DNA from: Sclerotiophoma versabilis
Taxonomy: Eukaryota; Ascomycota; Dothideomycetes; Pleosporales; Didymellaceae
Direction of reading: 5' to 3'
NCBI GenBank assembly: GCA_012274445.1
Contig: JAAROD010000015.1
Coordinates: 930,001 to 994,000 of the forward strand
Length of the DNA stretch: 64,000 nt
Part shown: positions 34,822-46,761 of the stretch, piece by piece
Position numbering within the stretch: the stretch's first letter is position 1
Layout: every line of letters starts with the position of its first letter
Translations under genes and position numbers: made by a program
The notes under the pieces: model-generated
Database searches by the model: none
What the model saw: the letters and a program-made list of their open reading frames with translations, nothing else
What the model was told of the DNA's origin: nothing

Positions 34822-35452
34822 CTACCAAAATTTGAAGTTCTTCTCGTACCAATATCCCCAGCTCTTCTTCCTCTCCTCCTCCTTCCGCCTAATCTCTTCC
34901 TGACGATCAAACTCCTCTCTCTGCCGCCTTCGCGCTTCCTTCTTTGCCTCGATGTTCGCGCGCTTCTTCTCCATCAAATCCTGTGCTTGCTTGATTCCAG
35001 CCTTCTCCTTGGATCTGTAGTATTGGCAAACTTGATAGGAAACAACCGATACACCGCACCAGGTTGCTACGGCCCAGTTGCTTGCAGTGAGGACCGGCTC
35101 TACAATCACTCTATTAGTCAAGGGTCCTCAAAATTGGCGGTATCCAGCATGTGGCTGTGAGACCTGACGTACTGCCTATTATCGCTGCAACACTGCCACC
35201 CGCGAACCCTGCCGCCAGTCCTTGTAGTTGCGAGTCTCGTACACAAGGGCGCTTGTGAAAGTTCAGATAGTACTCTGGTCCCAGACTGCGCACGGCGTCT
35301 ATGTACGAGGGCCCGTCGCCGTCCACCTTTTCTCCTCCTGCCGTATGTGCTGTGCCTCCGGGCATGCTGTTTGCTGGCGCGCGTGGTCGTGGAGGCAAGT
35401 TATCGATTTGCGTTGTCTGCACGCTAGAGGTCGGCCGTGTGTCGTCTGCCAT
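34822..35452 (-). CDS. COX20: Cytochrome c oxidase assembly factor Cox20
   Basis: Two exons, 35452..35173 and 35108..34822, with a 64-bp intron (35109-35172); product 188 aa. Cox20 is an inner-membrane chaperone that stabilises newly made Cox2 for maturation and copper loading. Seen: a polar N-terminus; the family block DAVRSLGPEYYLNFHKRPCV; a first helix GLAAGFAGGSVAAIIG; the join IIGMIVEPVLTASNWAVAT; a second helix WCGVSVVSYQVCQYY; and a highly charged coiled tail (KKEARRRQREEFDRQEEIRR), longer than in yeast and typical of filamentous fungi. The acceptor ends in AATAGAG, chosen because it alone keeps phase. Confidence 0.9.
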
Positions 35453-35957
35453 GGTGGGCTGATGTGTGGTGGGACTCGGGATGGGCGTGCGAGAGACGAT
35501 GCAAGGTGTCCCTGTAGTAAGGGTGGCCGAGGAATTGTAGATTAAGAGCCTGTTCTGGCGGGCTGGCTTGGATCAATGGTGGTGAGCCGAGCTCGGTGGT
35601 GATGCGGAAAGGGCCAAGAGAAATGTTAATGATGCATTACTCCCCCCTGCCTGTGGCGCAGGGCGTGGCTGCTGCGCTGTTCGGCCCCCACCCAGCCACA
35701 GCATCGCTACCAAATGTCTGAGGACCTCCGCGCTCACTCCGCAATGCGACAGGCCTCGGTGACGGCTCCACCACCTTGCTGTCTCGATCGCGTGCCCTCT
35801 ACGCGTCTCTCACTGCGCCCTCGATAATCAACGCTCGCTTGCGCATAACCGCCGCTTTCTCACGCCGCACACACGCAACGCGCCTCGCTACTCCTCTTCG
35901 ACATAGCTCAAAGGCCAACACCACGCGCCCCCATCAAAGCGAAGGAACGTATTCGAC
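35453..35957. promoter_or_regulatory. Divergent promoter region, COX20 / TAF5
   Basis: 505 bp between the start codons of two divergent housekeeping genes. It is CT- and GC-rich on the TAF5 side. No separate gene is supported. Confidence 0.55.
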
Positions 35958-38661
35958 ATGTCGGGCCCACCGGGGCCAGGGCCTGCGCGGGCGATGAGCG
36001 TAGGCACAAATGGTCCTCCCAGCGCTGGCCTCCCACACGGCAACATGCCGCCGCAACAGAGTGCCGGCCCGCCGCCGCCTAGCACATCTGGACCTCAGTC
36101 GCAACAGAACCTGAACCAAATTGTGAGTCGTTGCTTTCATTCACTGCATTGCATTGCAACATCTGGTTTTCATGTCCTTGAGTTGGGCCACATCTCGCGC
36201 GTTATGAATGTGGACGACGCCCTAGTCAAAGCGCCCTGCTATAGCTACGGTTCCCCCATATCATACACATCATACTCCCCTGGACCTGGACCACCAGCTG
36301 CGATTGCCACGCAAACAAGCATGTCTAAACCACCCCACCTTCCGTGTGACCAGCCATCCACATCCAATGCACCTTCGATCCTGCTCTGGCGCCTACGGGC
36401 AAGCACAACCAGCACACCAAATGGCCCAGCCTCAGTCGCGTTGCTACACTGTGCATGCTCTGAAATATACACACCGCAACATCGTCAGTTTTCCTGACTC
36501 GGTATCTGCGGCACCTACGACATGGCGTCCGAAGCATCTTATGCCTTGTATAAACATCAAATAGACCAGGCCATTGTTACATTTTTCGCGTGCAACTTTT
36601 CCTTTCCACCCTGCTGACTTACTCAAGGTTTTGGAATATCTCTCCAAAAAGGGCTATGTACGTACCGAAGCAATGCTCCGTAAGGAGTCCGAGCCCCAAG
36701 CGAATGGGCAACCCCTCGTCAGCGGCAGTACAGAGACAGGCGGCGCGAAATACACAAAGTCCTTCGAACTGTTGCGGAAATATACAGAAGATAATCTGGA
36801 CCTGTACCGGCCGGAGTTGCGGAAGCTGCTGTGGCCTGTCTTTGTGTACTCCTTCATGGACCTAGTGCGCGACTACTTCACAAAAGACGCCGAAACCTTC
36901 TTCGCAACATACCAAAATCAGTTCGAGCGCGACCATGGTGATGAGATCAAGACACTCCGCCAGGTCCGCTTGCCTTCCCACCTCACTGAAAGCAATATTG
37001 CGAAGCTCTACAGTGAGAACAAGTACCGATTGACCTTGACTACTATGCCTTTCTACAACCTCATCCAGTTTCTGGAGTCTAAGATGTTTGAGGGTGGCCA
37101 GGCCCTTATGGACATTATCCGGGAACATCTGAACATCGTCACCGTCGATCGGACAGCCACTGCAGAAAAGAGCATAGCAGCGATCTTAGCAGGTGGACAG
37201 GGAGAAGATGAGCTGCCTGCAGAGGACGAAGGCATTCCAGGACACAACCCTGGACATCCGCTGACAAGCCGCCATGATCCCGAAGCTGATGCTGCGCGAA
37301 TCCGTCTGCAGCTCGGCCCCTACCCTCAGGATCAAGACCTCCAAGATGATGTACGAGCTGCGTTACAGGACGAAGACACTAAGAATGCGCCCAAGCCGGG
37401 GCAATCGTCTCTAGTAGACGAGTACGAGCAGCGCATTAAGCGGGAACCCACAGAGGACGGCCCGTCACGCGACACAGTACCATTACCACCATCTCTAGCG
37501 CGCGACGTCTCAATGGAAGTAGCGAAGATCATGGAATACCGTGATCGCTACAAGATGGAAGGCCGTACTGGCGGTATTGGTCCGGCTGTCAGCGTCACTA
37601 TGTACACCTTCCACAATACCTATGACAGCATCAACTGCATCGAATTCTCTGGCGACAACCAGCTTGTCGCAGCCGGCATGGCCGAATCGTACATTCGCGT
37701 ATGGTCTATGGACGGTAGTCCTCTCACATCCTCGTTACCTGAGACCAACACACAACCGTCATCATCGCGACGCCTTGTTGGCCATGCCGGTCCAGTCTAT
37801 GCCGTCTCTTTCTCTCCTTCTACCGCCAAGCGCGTTGAGGGTGGCCCGCCTACCAATTCTCAATTCCTCTTATCCTGCTCCGAGGATAAGACCGTCCGTC
37901 TGTGGTCACTCGATACATGGACATGTTTAGTCGCTTATCGTGGCCACGACAACCCTATCTGGGACCTGCAGTGGGGTCCGTATGGACACTATTTCCTCAC
38001 CGGGTCCAATGATCGTACTGCGCGTCTCTGGTCTACCGACCACATTGAGCCGCTGCGCATCTACGTAGGACATGACAATGACGTTGACTGCGTCGCTTTC
38101 CATCCCAACAACCTATATGTCTTTACAGGATCGTGTGACCGTACAGTTCGCATGTGGCACATCTCTGGTGGCAATTGCTTACGCCTCTTTACTGGCCACA
38201 CTGGCAATGTTACAGCCATCGCGTGCTCACCAGATGGCAAGACCCTCGCTTCTGCAGATGATGCCGGCAATATCGTGCTGTGGAACCTTGAGACAGGACG
38301 TCGGCGAAAGCGTATGCGCGGTCACGGCAAGGGCGGCATCTGGTCGCTCTCGTGGAGTGTGGAGTCTAGTGTCCTGGTCTCTGCTGGCGCAGATAAAACT
38401 GTGCGTGTCTGGGACGTTTTGCAAGAGACCACAGAGAGTGGTGGCAAAGGCACAGATGCGGCAGCTAAGACAGATGGTGCACTCACCACCAAGGGTGCGA
38501 GTGGCACCACGGTCACAACGAAGAAGGCGGCGAAGGAGACGGGTGTCTCGGCGGACCAGATCAGCGCTTTCCCCACAAAAGACTCGCCGGTCTACAAAGT
38601 ACAGTTCACGAGGATGAATCTGGTTCTGGCTGGTGGCGTATATCTACCACAGCGAGCCTAG
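35958..38661 (+). CDS. TAF5: TFIID subunit Taf5 (SAGA-shared WD40 protein)
   Basis: Two exons, 35958-36122 and 36628-38661; product 732 aa. Taf5 scaffolds TFIID and, in yeast, SAGA. The N-terminal exon is Gly/Pro/Gln rich. The join QNLNQIVLEYLSKKGYVRTE builds the LisH motif. The NTD2 domain follows at about 95-240 (SFELLRKYTEDNLDLYRPEL, YSENKYRLTLTTMPFYNLIQ). After an acidic linker come at least six WD40 repeats from about residue 400 (EDKTVRLWSLDTW, NDRTARLWSTD, CDRTVRMWHISGG, ADKTVRVWDVL). The 505-bp intron is ten times the usual length here. Its donor GTGAGT and acceptor CTCAAG are sound, and LisH continuity supports the splice. Confidence 0.94.
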
Positions 38662-39096
38662 AACGCGTCGCAGGCTTGGTCGGCATGTGATGACTTTCTT
38701 GGATGGATCGTTTCCACTACGGAAGATACGCTCAGTAAGGTGGTGTGAGGAGGTCATTCTGAATTGCTAGGCCAAAATTAGCACTCCGAGATCATGAAAT
38801 GTAATACCCACTTTGATTCTGCACATGCAGGTCCGATTGAGTACTGGGAGGAATCTTCATGCATCGTGTCTGCCGTTGCAGTTAACACGTGAGGTCGCGA
38901 AAGCGTGTTCATGTCTGTGCGTCGAGCTACAACGCGCTTGTTTCGTGCCTCTCTTCGACAACACTCTTGCTTGAATCTAGCTTTTTGAGATTTTTGACAG
39001 TTTTACAGTCAGATTCCGATACTATCATTCTGCTAATTCGATATCCAATACAAGGTTCCACTAAATCCGGAGTGTCTGCTTCTCATTCGCTCAGCC
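38662..39096. other. Intergenic region
   Basis: Between TAF5 and the frameshifted gene, same strand. No gene or repeat is seen. Confidence 0.45.
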
Positions 39097-40257
39097 ATGC
39101 AATCATGGAGACCTTTAACCCGAAAAACGGTCAAATCTACATCGAAACAACAGCAAGCACCGTGCATTCTATGATACCGACGTGGAAGAGTCATTCCACC
39201 GGCAGAACGGTCAATCCGCAGACCTACAAAAGTACAGCGAAAGGAGCGAGCTCTTTGCAGGACATGGCTATGAGGTCATGCTGCTGGAATATCCATCTGT
39301 TCATGCCCGAAGCTCTTGAACTTCCAGGATGGCACTATGCTGGTGCAATATATCGACATCTCAAAGCCACGTAAGTTCAATCCTCTCACAAAGGAGTACG
39401 ACTAACTCCAAAACAGTGATGCGCTGACTTTTGAAGCCTGGACGTTGTTCCAGCAGGCTTATTCAGATCAGCCAGAGCTCAGTCACCACTTCCGCGTAGG
39501 GACCCAGGAATCCATTGCGTCCTGGCCTTCTATTATCAGAAGCCTCAGCATGCTCAATAGCAATGTTCTTACTCACTTCTGCGCCTACAAACTTACTCTG
39601 GATCTCGCCCAACTCATTTCACTAACGGAAATACCTACGTTGGCAGCTTTGATCCATGCTCACCCAGCCCAAAAGAACTTTAATCCACTGAGGGGACCAG
39701 GCGTCCGAGACTGGTGTCGCGCTGTGCGTGAAAAACAAGCGTTTCGAAGGCTGAAGTTGCTCTACATGTCATCTATACCTTACGACGGACCCCCGGACAG
39801 TATGGTGCTAGACAACCTCTCCAGTTTTCCCGCTCTTGCTCTTGTGGGGATCGAGCGGACCTCTCCTGGCAGCATTGGTCATTCAGAGACCTACAGTCAG
39901 TGGGAACGTGCGGCTTCGACTCGCGAGGACAAGCTCGAAAAGACAATGCGTGGATTGCGGTACTCGATAGCCGAGAAGACAAGGCGTCTTTACAAATATG
40001 CAAGTACTATCTCCATGCAAGCGACAGAAGCCGATGATATGGTCTCGCTTTCCTTGACCTGTAGTGCCGACGGGTTTGCGGGTCACGTTGGAAACATGAC
40101 ATGGTTCATTCGAAAGCAATTCTCGCCAGAATTGCCGTCTAAACGGCTGCAGGAGACTCAAACATCTCAAGACAGAGGCGAAAAAGGGACAAAGAAGCGC
40201 AAGGTTAGGCAGGGGAAACAGCAGGATGTTGGGTCATTACTCGGAATGTTTGGCTGA
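39097..40257 (+). pseudogene. Conserved-looking fungal gene with two apparent frameshifts
   Basis: A continuous protein can be followed only by changing frame twice. It begins MQSWRPLTRKTVKSTSKQQQ at 39097, shifts near 39155-39165 into FYDTDVEESFHRQNGQSADL and ELFAGHGYEVMLLEYPSVHA, then shifts again near 39305-39312 into EALELPGWHYAGAIYRHLKA. A normal intron (about 39372-39417) leads in phase to DALTFEAWTLFQQAYSDQP. From there to 40257 the frame is intact for over 270 codons and ends KRKVRQGKQQDVGSLLGMFG. Both shifts look like single-base gains, and the second is in a CCC run. This could be a young pseudogene or assembly error. The C-terminal KRK and the final short motif suggest a nuclear protein, function unknown. 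Confidence 0.55.
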
Positions 40258-40623
40258 ACATCTCCTCTGCTGAACAGTCATGCGCACACGTTTATCAGCG
40301 AGAAAAACTCCCACCAAGTCATGATGATTGACTACAAATACCTCCTCATAACTACCGGCTTGATATCACAATCAATCTCGCCTCTCAACACTTTCACCAT
40401 CAAGCGTGAACCTTACGCACACCCTTCCTCCTCTTTCGTCCAAAGGAACGACGATAGGAAACAACCGTACCCGTTCAAACCCCGGTATCCGCAATGTTCT
40501 ACCGCGTTTTCAGCCTCGTCACCGTTGTGTCACACGCCCAGAATGGCATGTGATCGTGCCCGAACCGTCACAGGTTGTGTTCGTCGCACGTGGCACGGGC
40601 AGCGGCTCATTGCATCTTTCAGC
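40258..40623. other. Convergent intergenic region
   Basis: Between the frameshifted gene and eIF1, whose 3' ends face each other. No gene is seen. Confidence 0.5.
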
Positions 40624-41095
40624 TTAGAAACCGTGGACCTTGATGGTCTTGACGTCAAGACCTAGGCCATCCTTCTTGTTTGTCAAAAAATCCTGGACGT
40701 CCTTGCGCTGGTCGCCCTGGAGCTGGATCACCTCTCCCATCTCGGTGTCGGCGACGACGGTGCCATTGCAGGCAAATTGCTTCTTGATCACTTTAAGGAT
40801 CTTCTTCTGGTCGAACTTTTTGGGCAGGCCTTGGACCGTGGTCAAGGTCTTGCGACCATTGCGCTCTGCGGGGTGTCAGCCTTGTAGTTGAGGTGGTGAG
40901 AGAGGGTGTTGAGCGAAAGCGCGCTGGTGTCGCGCAAACATATCAAGGATATGGACGGCTGTCCCAAGGGATGTACGTACGCTGAATACGGATATGAATG
41001 TAGTTCTGCTGATTGCCAACCTTGATTTCTCCACCTGCGTCTTCGGCTTCCGCGAACGGATCGAAGGACTTGAGGTTTTGGATGTCTGTGGACAT
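40624..41095 (-). CDS. SUI1: Translation initiation factor eIF1 (Sui1)
   Basis: Two exons, 41095..40981 and 40865..40624, with a 115-bp intron; product 118 aa, slightly longer than yeast Sui1. eIF1 binds the 40S subunit near the P site and enforces start-codon selection during scanning. Seen: the flexible N-terminus MSTDIQNLKSFDPFAEAED; the join IHIRIQQRNGRKTLTTVQGL with the conserved basic loop; KKFDQKKILKVIKKQFACNG; and the C-terminal QLQGDQRKDVQDFL and VKTIKVHGF. All match the family closely. Confidence 0.96.
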
Positions 41096-42230
41096 AAGAC
41101 TGAATGAGGCGCGCTGCGGGTGCGAGTCGGGTGGTTTGCGAGGTCGAGGTGGGAGTGGAGAGTGTTCTTACGCGGGCTTTGGTTAAGTGGATGTTGTGGC
41201 GAGGGGCTCAGCTGCTAGAACCCCGCAGCCGCCCGCCGCCTTGGCGCTTTCAGCTGGAAGGTGCGAGACTGCTTACTCTTGCGTCAGTCACCATCCATCG
41301 CAGAAGACACGGCTTTTCACTGCCACATTATTGCGCGATAGACAGTGGCAGTGCTGGTTGCACTGCGGCATTGATGCTCGAAGAAAATGGTGAGCTTGAA
41401 GTCGAGCTTCGAATGGAAAGAGCGTGGATCCGGGATACATTCACCGTCACGCCCGGACGCAGCAGCTCGTGCTACATCAGATTGGAAATCTTCTACCTAC
41501 TTTCGAGAACAGATTTGTTCAAATGCCGAGAACAAGTGCAAAAGCAATCACTCGTATGCGTCTTCATGGCTTTTCTGCTTTCTTCACCCTCTCTCTGCGT
41601 AGACTAGCTTGATACGGCTTAGTCTAACAACATCGTTTCGTATCAGTTTCGCGCTCAATACCAACTCAACACATGGTCTTCAGGAAATGCCAATACCATG
41701 GCAGTCGTTCGAGCCCACATAATTGCCATAATGGCGTTAGGCTCGGGATCTTTTCTGCATAAACACCTGCTCTGGGTCCGGTGTACCCGTCTGAAGTGTT
41801 TCTTCAACCATCACATGACTTGCAATGGGAACGCGACATGTTTCGCAACCCACATTTGGACTCTTAACTGGCATTCGTTGTTTCTACAACGCCGCAGCCA
41901 TGCTACAAGCTCGGTGCACCTTTCTTAGCACTGCCCCTCTCCTATGATACTCGCCGCCTCCCCACTGTGGGCGAGCACTTGGTCACGGTTAGCGTTACGG
42001 AAGCCGTGAATGCCTTCGCTGCTCCATCGTAAACTCTCTTCTGATCTCTTTCCACAGCTCTGTGAGCTTGGTTATGGCTTCGTCGTCTTCGTAATTCTTT
42101 CTTGTACCTAATTTGTTTCGCCAGCGCTGGATCGCCTCTATACTAATATTCTAATCGGTTCCGGTAACCCTCGAACGAAGCTTGAAGGCCGCCGTCCAAC
42201 GAACCCATACTACAGTTACTAAAAATCACG
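41096..42230. promoter_or_regulatory. Divergent intergenic region, eIF1 / S41 protease
   Basis: Long divergent spacer holding both promoters. A 167-codon plus-strand frame starts at 41104, only 9 bp from the eIF1 start. It has no family resemblance and would overlap the eIF1 promoter, so it is not annotated. Confidence 0.5.
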
Positions 42231-44877
42231 ATGCGTCTCCCGACCGTTATATTGAGCGTCTACTACGGCCTCGCGGCTGCTGATAACCCTCACCCATGGA
42301 TGTATGGCGTGCCGGACTATCCAGACCTGGGTATGGAAGAGGTCATGACCCAAGCGGGTGTTGAGTTGTTGTCTGAAGCGGCGAGCAGTGCTACGTCCAC
42401 AGCATCAAACGCAACCCTGTCTTCGAACACAACCGCCTCCGCTGGTGGGGAGCCCTGTGCAGCAATCAGCAGTGCCATCGCTGCAGCACCATCTGGCTCT
42501 CGTAAGGTTGTGCCCGCAGAACTAGGCATGATGTGTCTGGCGTCTGTTCCCCTGGACACGGAAGGAAACATCAAGCTTGTCGATGATATGAAGCTGTTCG
42601 TTAAGTGGCAGTCCAACATCGCATACCTCAAGAATCCTCCGGAAAACTATACCGAGAAGCCTGTTGACGTGATGGGAGAGTTAGATCTCATGCAGAAGGG
42701 GCTGGCAAATGGCACTTTCAAGACCGAGTACGACTTCCAGATGGGGATGATGACACTCTTCAACCGGGCTTACGACAACCATTTCGCATATCAACCCGAC
42801 ATTCTTGCATCTGCTATGCAGTTCCAGCGACCGCCAGGCACAGAGCTGGTCTCAGTTTCGACGGATGGCAAGGCAATGCCTGAAGTCTTTCTATATGGGG
42901 ACATTCGGAAAGCCAACAATGATTCGTCGTACAAGCCTTCTGCGGTCAAGAAGATCAACGGGATGGATGTCATGACCTATCTGCAAGACGCTTCTACACA
43001 ATCTGACTTCCATGATGCCGATACTCGTTGGAACGCGTTATTCCCTTCACAAGCACTGATCGCTGCAGGCACTGTGTTCTTGGGTTCCTTCAGAACAGGC
43101 CAATACCAGGGACCTAACACGACCATGGAGTTTGCTAATGGAACGACCTACAACCAAATGAATATCGCTGTCGTGTTTGGCAATTTTACTGGTGTTAATA
43201 GCGGACAGACGTTCTTTAAGCAGTTCTGTACAGGTCCCAAGCCCGTTGCTGCGATCGAACAGCCACCCGCAAGTACGGTTGCCAGTCCGACGATCAGCAC
43301 TCCTACCGCTACTCCTACCCCGTCTCAAATTGGCTACCCGAAGGCTGTGATACTCAATCCCAATCTTTCTGTTGGTGGCTACTATATCAATGACACCGGA
43401 TATGATGTAAGATGCACTTTCACAATCACCGGCTGCGCTAATGCCATCTAGGACGTGGCAGTTCTCAGCATACCCTCCTACGAGTCTCCCGATGTTCAGA
43501 GCTTCCAAAATGTGATGCGTGACTTCATCCGAATGTGCAAGACGCAAGGCAAAACCAAGATGATCTTCGATATGCGCGGAAACGGCGGAGGTGAGCCAAC
43601 AAACTGCATAGAATGTGACGTGGAGTCGATCGCTGATGTTTCATACAGGTAACGCAATCCTTGGCTACGACACATTCAAACAAGTCTATCCTCAGGCAGA
43701 CCAAGAACCTTTCGGCGGCACTCGTTTCCGTGCTAATGATGCCATTAAGGCAGCCTATCAAATGACTGGCGACTTCATCGCCAATAAGACATTCGTGCAA
43801 GGTAATCAGACAGCGTTTGTCCAGGCCTTTGGGCAAGGTACTTCACCAAGTGATGTCCTGGGCATCACAGCCAGCTTCAACTTTCAGCATCAGCTTGACG
43901 TTGACAACAAGGCTATCTCTACTTCGGACTCTGCGTTTGGGCCACAGACAGCAAATGGTGACCAGTTCACAACAACTATCCGCTACAACTTCAGTGACCC
44001 TATTTCGACTTCTTACCAGGGGTTCTCGGTGATTGGCTTTGACCAGAACAAGAATGAGACAAGCACGCCGCAACCATTCAAGGCTGAAGACATGGTCATG
44101 GTGAGTGCTTCGACAAAATTCCTGTGCTTTGCTAACGTTCGACAGCTCCACGACGGCATGTGCTCCTCAACATGTGCCATCGCCTCTGAGCTCCTCAAAA
44201 ACCAAGGTGCCGTCCGCACCATTGCAGTGGGCGGCCGCCCTCAAGATGGCCCCATGCAAGGCGTTGGCGGCACCAAGGGCGCTCAAGTCTTCTCCTGGGA
44301 CGACATCCAGCTGCGTATGCAAGCCACCTATTTGTACGTACTCTTCGAGCTGTCGCTCTGCAACCTCACCTAACTGACATGGTGTAGCCTTGGAAGCCCT
44401 GAACAGCGAGCCCAATGGGACACCATGGACCTCGGCAAGACGGCGTTCGCAACACAGCTTTTCAAGCGCTCTGCTTATCAAGGCGGTCGCATCGCTGGCG
44501 GTGTGAACCTCAAAGACAATCTACGCCAGAATGACGCTTCGGGCACGCCGCTTGAGTTCATGTACGAAGCGGCTGACTGCCGCATGTTCTTCACCGCTGC
44601 CATGGTCACTGATGTGACGGAACTGTGGAAGGGCGTTGCGGATCGTATGTTCAAGAATGGGACGAATATGTGTGTCACGGGAAGTACAGGCAATCCGACA
44701 AGCGTCAGTGCTGGTGGGCAACAGATGGCAGGTGACGGTACAATCGCGGTGGGCAAGGGTGTCAACTCGACGATGAGGTCTGTTGCGAGCGGGGCGGCTG
44801 GCGGTGCAGCTGGCGGGGCTATGGGTCATTGGAGGACCATTGCGGCTGCTATGATGGTGGGCATGATGTTGTTGTAA
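42231..44877 (+). CDS. Secreted, probably GPI-anchored S41-family (tail-specific/CPAF-like) protease
   Basis: Five exons: 42231-43406, 43452-43590, 43649-44100, 44146-44333, 44388-44877; introns 45-64 bp; product 814 aa. An N-terminal signal peptide (MRLPTVILSVYYGLAAA) and a hydrophobic C-terminus after small residues (GGAMGHWRTIAAAMMVGMMLL region) fit cell-surface GPI anchoring. Family features: a CAAISSAIAAA block near the N-terminus; a Ser/Thr/Pro spacer (TVASPTISTPTATPTPSQ); MIFDMRGNGGGNAILGYDTF, typical of S41; and LHDGMCSSTCAIASELL, where the catalytic Ser is expected. Many N-glycosylation sequons are present. This group is common in filamentous ascomycetes; substrates are unknown to me. 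Confidence 0.87.
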
Positions 44878-44996
44878 GTCGAACATGACTGTCGTTCTAC
44901 TGCCGATTCCGCGCGGAACGGACTGTGACTTGTCAGCTTGATCGAGAGGACGTGCCAGAGAAGGAAGGTACACGACCGACATAGCCCGATGCTCAT

Positions 44997-45060
44997 CCTT
45001 ACAACAAAAATGTGCTCAAACGGACTCTCCTTACAACAAAAATGTGCTCAAACGGACTCT
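44997..45060. repeat. Perfect 32-bp tandem duplication
   Basis: The 32-base unit beginning CCTTACAACAAAAATGTGCT at 44997 is repeated with no mismatch from 45029 to 45060. It lies about 120 bp after the S41 protease stop codon, probably in the 3' UTR. Confidence 0.95.
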
Positions 45061-46605
45061 CTACCCGCATTGTTAAATTTCACATATAACGGCCGTTCTG
45101 TCTGTCCATAGTCAATACTCATCTTTCTCAACAACCCTCGCACCTGAACGGAAATCCCATGTCTACGAGACACAATGGCAACCTCCTCGGACCTCCTCAT
45201 CCCTTCTCTACTGCCACCAGGTCCTTTCAAAACACTGGCTATTCGTCCGGACTTCAGGCAACGCTGCTGTGCCTCAGTACCCAAGCTTCCTGACACCTAG
45301 TGGCTTCGTTGTGTAGCCACCGCACTGCAAGTGATATTGGAAGGTCCAGTGCAGCATTGGCTTGCCCTCGGCATGAGGTCGAAGCGATGCAGCTTTGTTT
45401 CACAGCCTCATATGCAGCGGTCCAAAGATGCCGGTTCGTGATAAACGTGGCGCTGTCAAATTGGTACCGAGGTGCCACAACATGTTCAGGAGTACACGAT
45501 TTCTATCGTGATCTCATAGGCAGGAGTCGTGAGACCGAAGCGCGTGTTCTAGCCATGCATGCGCCTTTCATTTACATCCCCTGCCGTTGGGAGAAGCGGC
45601 AAGTGGCGAGCTAGGAGTAGCCCAGCACATGTCAGCGGATGCGCGCCGTGCACCACCAGGGAAGCCGCAACCGCGAACAAGACCCATGCCTACCATCACT
45701 CCTACCCTCCACCCCATCGAATCCATCTTACTGGGGTTTACAAAGTCAAGCATTCAATCTTCGAAGCTTCATACTTGCATACCCGAGCCGTAGACGATAT
45801 CGCTTGCACTGGAGAGACAGCCGCCGGACTTGGCTGAAACATTCACAATGCGGCTGCCAATTTCGTCTTCCCGCAAGGCTGCGGCATGACGGAAAAACTA
45901 GTCCAACACCCGCTGTCAAATCTCGTATTCTCTTGTTGCTCCACATTTCTCTGAGCCGAGGGAAGTGCTTTTCGATGAGGCGATGCAAGTGGCACTGTGT
46001 TTTCTGGTCGCCCTCACCTTCTGCGCCTCCGGTGCCATGAATCATGGAATAGGTAATAGCCTACGGCGAAGTTGAATTGTACCAGCTTGTAGTGTCCAAT
46101 AGTCGCCTGCTCAACTTCACGGGGAAAGATGATGAATGCTTCGACAAAGAAGCCTGCATGACAGCAATGACGATTACACTGCATGACCCCATGGAGGTGC
46201 ATGAAGTCCTTCACCACTGGCGGTCTGGGCCTACTCGGAGGAGCACTCCGTTCCTGGTCTCTTCCCGCAAGTTCCTGAATCCTTCTGTTTCATGTTTCTC
46301 ACTCCCGACAAGGCATTTGACGCTTTGGTGAACGAGGGGATCGTTGCCAGGGGCATGCATTCTAGGCTTGTTCTACACATTACTCTTTTCGGCATAGATC
46401 AATGCATGTCAATTCGACTCTGGATCGCACTCGACGGCACTTGGACGTCTAACGGTGCTTCTAACCTGTTCCTGGCGCTCAACACCCACAGAATACAAGG
46501 AACCTGCTTAACCGACTCTCCTGGTGGCTCACTGAGTCAGGCTCCGCTGCATACAGGATCCTCAGCAACCGAGATGGAAACATCCCGTAGCCACATGCAA
46601 AAGTG

Positions 46606-46761
46606 TATAAGAGCCATGGGTCGCCCACCCATGGAGAGTCACGCTTGACGCTCACCTTCGTTTTCCATACACTCTTTCAGTCTTTGACTTCTCGAAACCT
46701 CCATTCTCTTCATTCTTTTTTTTTTGGACCGTCACTCATTACACCTACCAATCAACTCAGA
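46606..46761 (+). promoter_or_regulatory. LPMO promoter: TATA box and pyrimidine-rich leader
   Basis: TGTATAAGAG at about 46604-46613 is a good TATA box roughly 155 bp before the LPMO start. It is followed by a CT-rich leader with a run of about ten T near 46718-46727. This layout is typical of strongly induced fungal secreted-enzyme genes. Confidence 0.55.

Larger units (their letters stand above)
44878..46761. other. Intergenic region, 1.9 kb, upstream of the LPMO gene
   Basis: Contains an exact 32-bp tandem duplication (44997-45060) just after the S41 gene. Several overlapping frames of 60-130 codons occur between 45300 and 46650, without support as genes. The right end is the LPMO promoter. 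Confidence 0.5.

Noticed and set aside
40440..40500. GTTCAAACCCC-like string resembling a tRNA B box
   Set aside because: No acceptor stem, anticodon arm or A box could be placed around it.
41104..41607. 167-codon plus-strand open frame beside eIF1
   Set aside because: Starts 9 bp from the divergent eIF1 start codon, has no family resemblance and no promoter space. Most likely a chance frame in GC-rich DNA.
45300..46648. Several overlapping frames of 60-130 codons before the LPMO gene
   Set aside because: They overlap each other on both strands with no conserved pattern, and the region is needed for the LPMO promoter.
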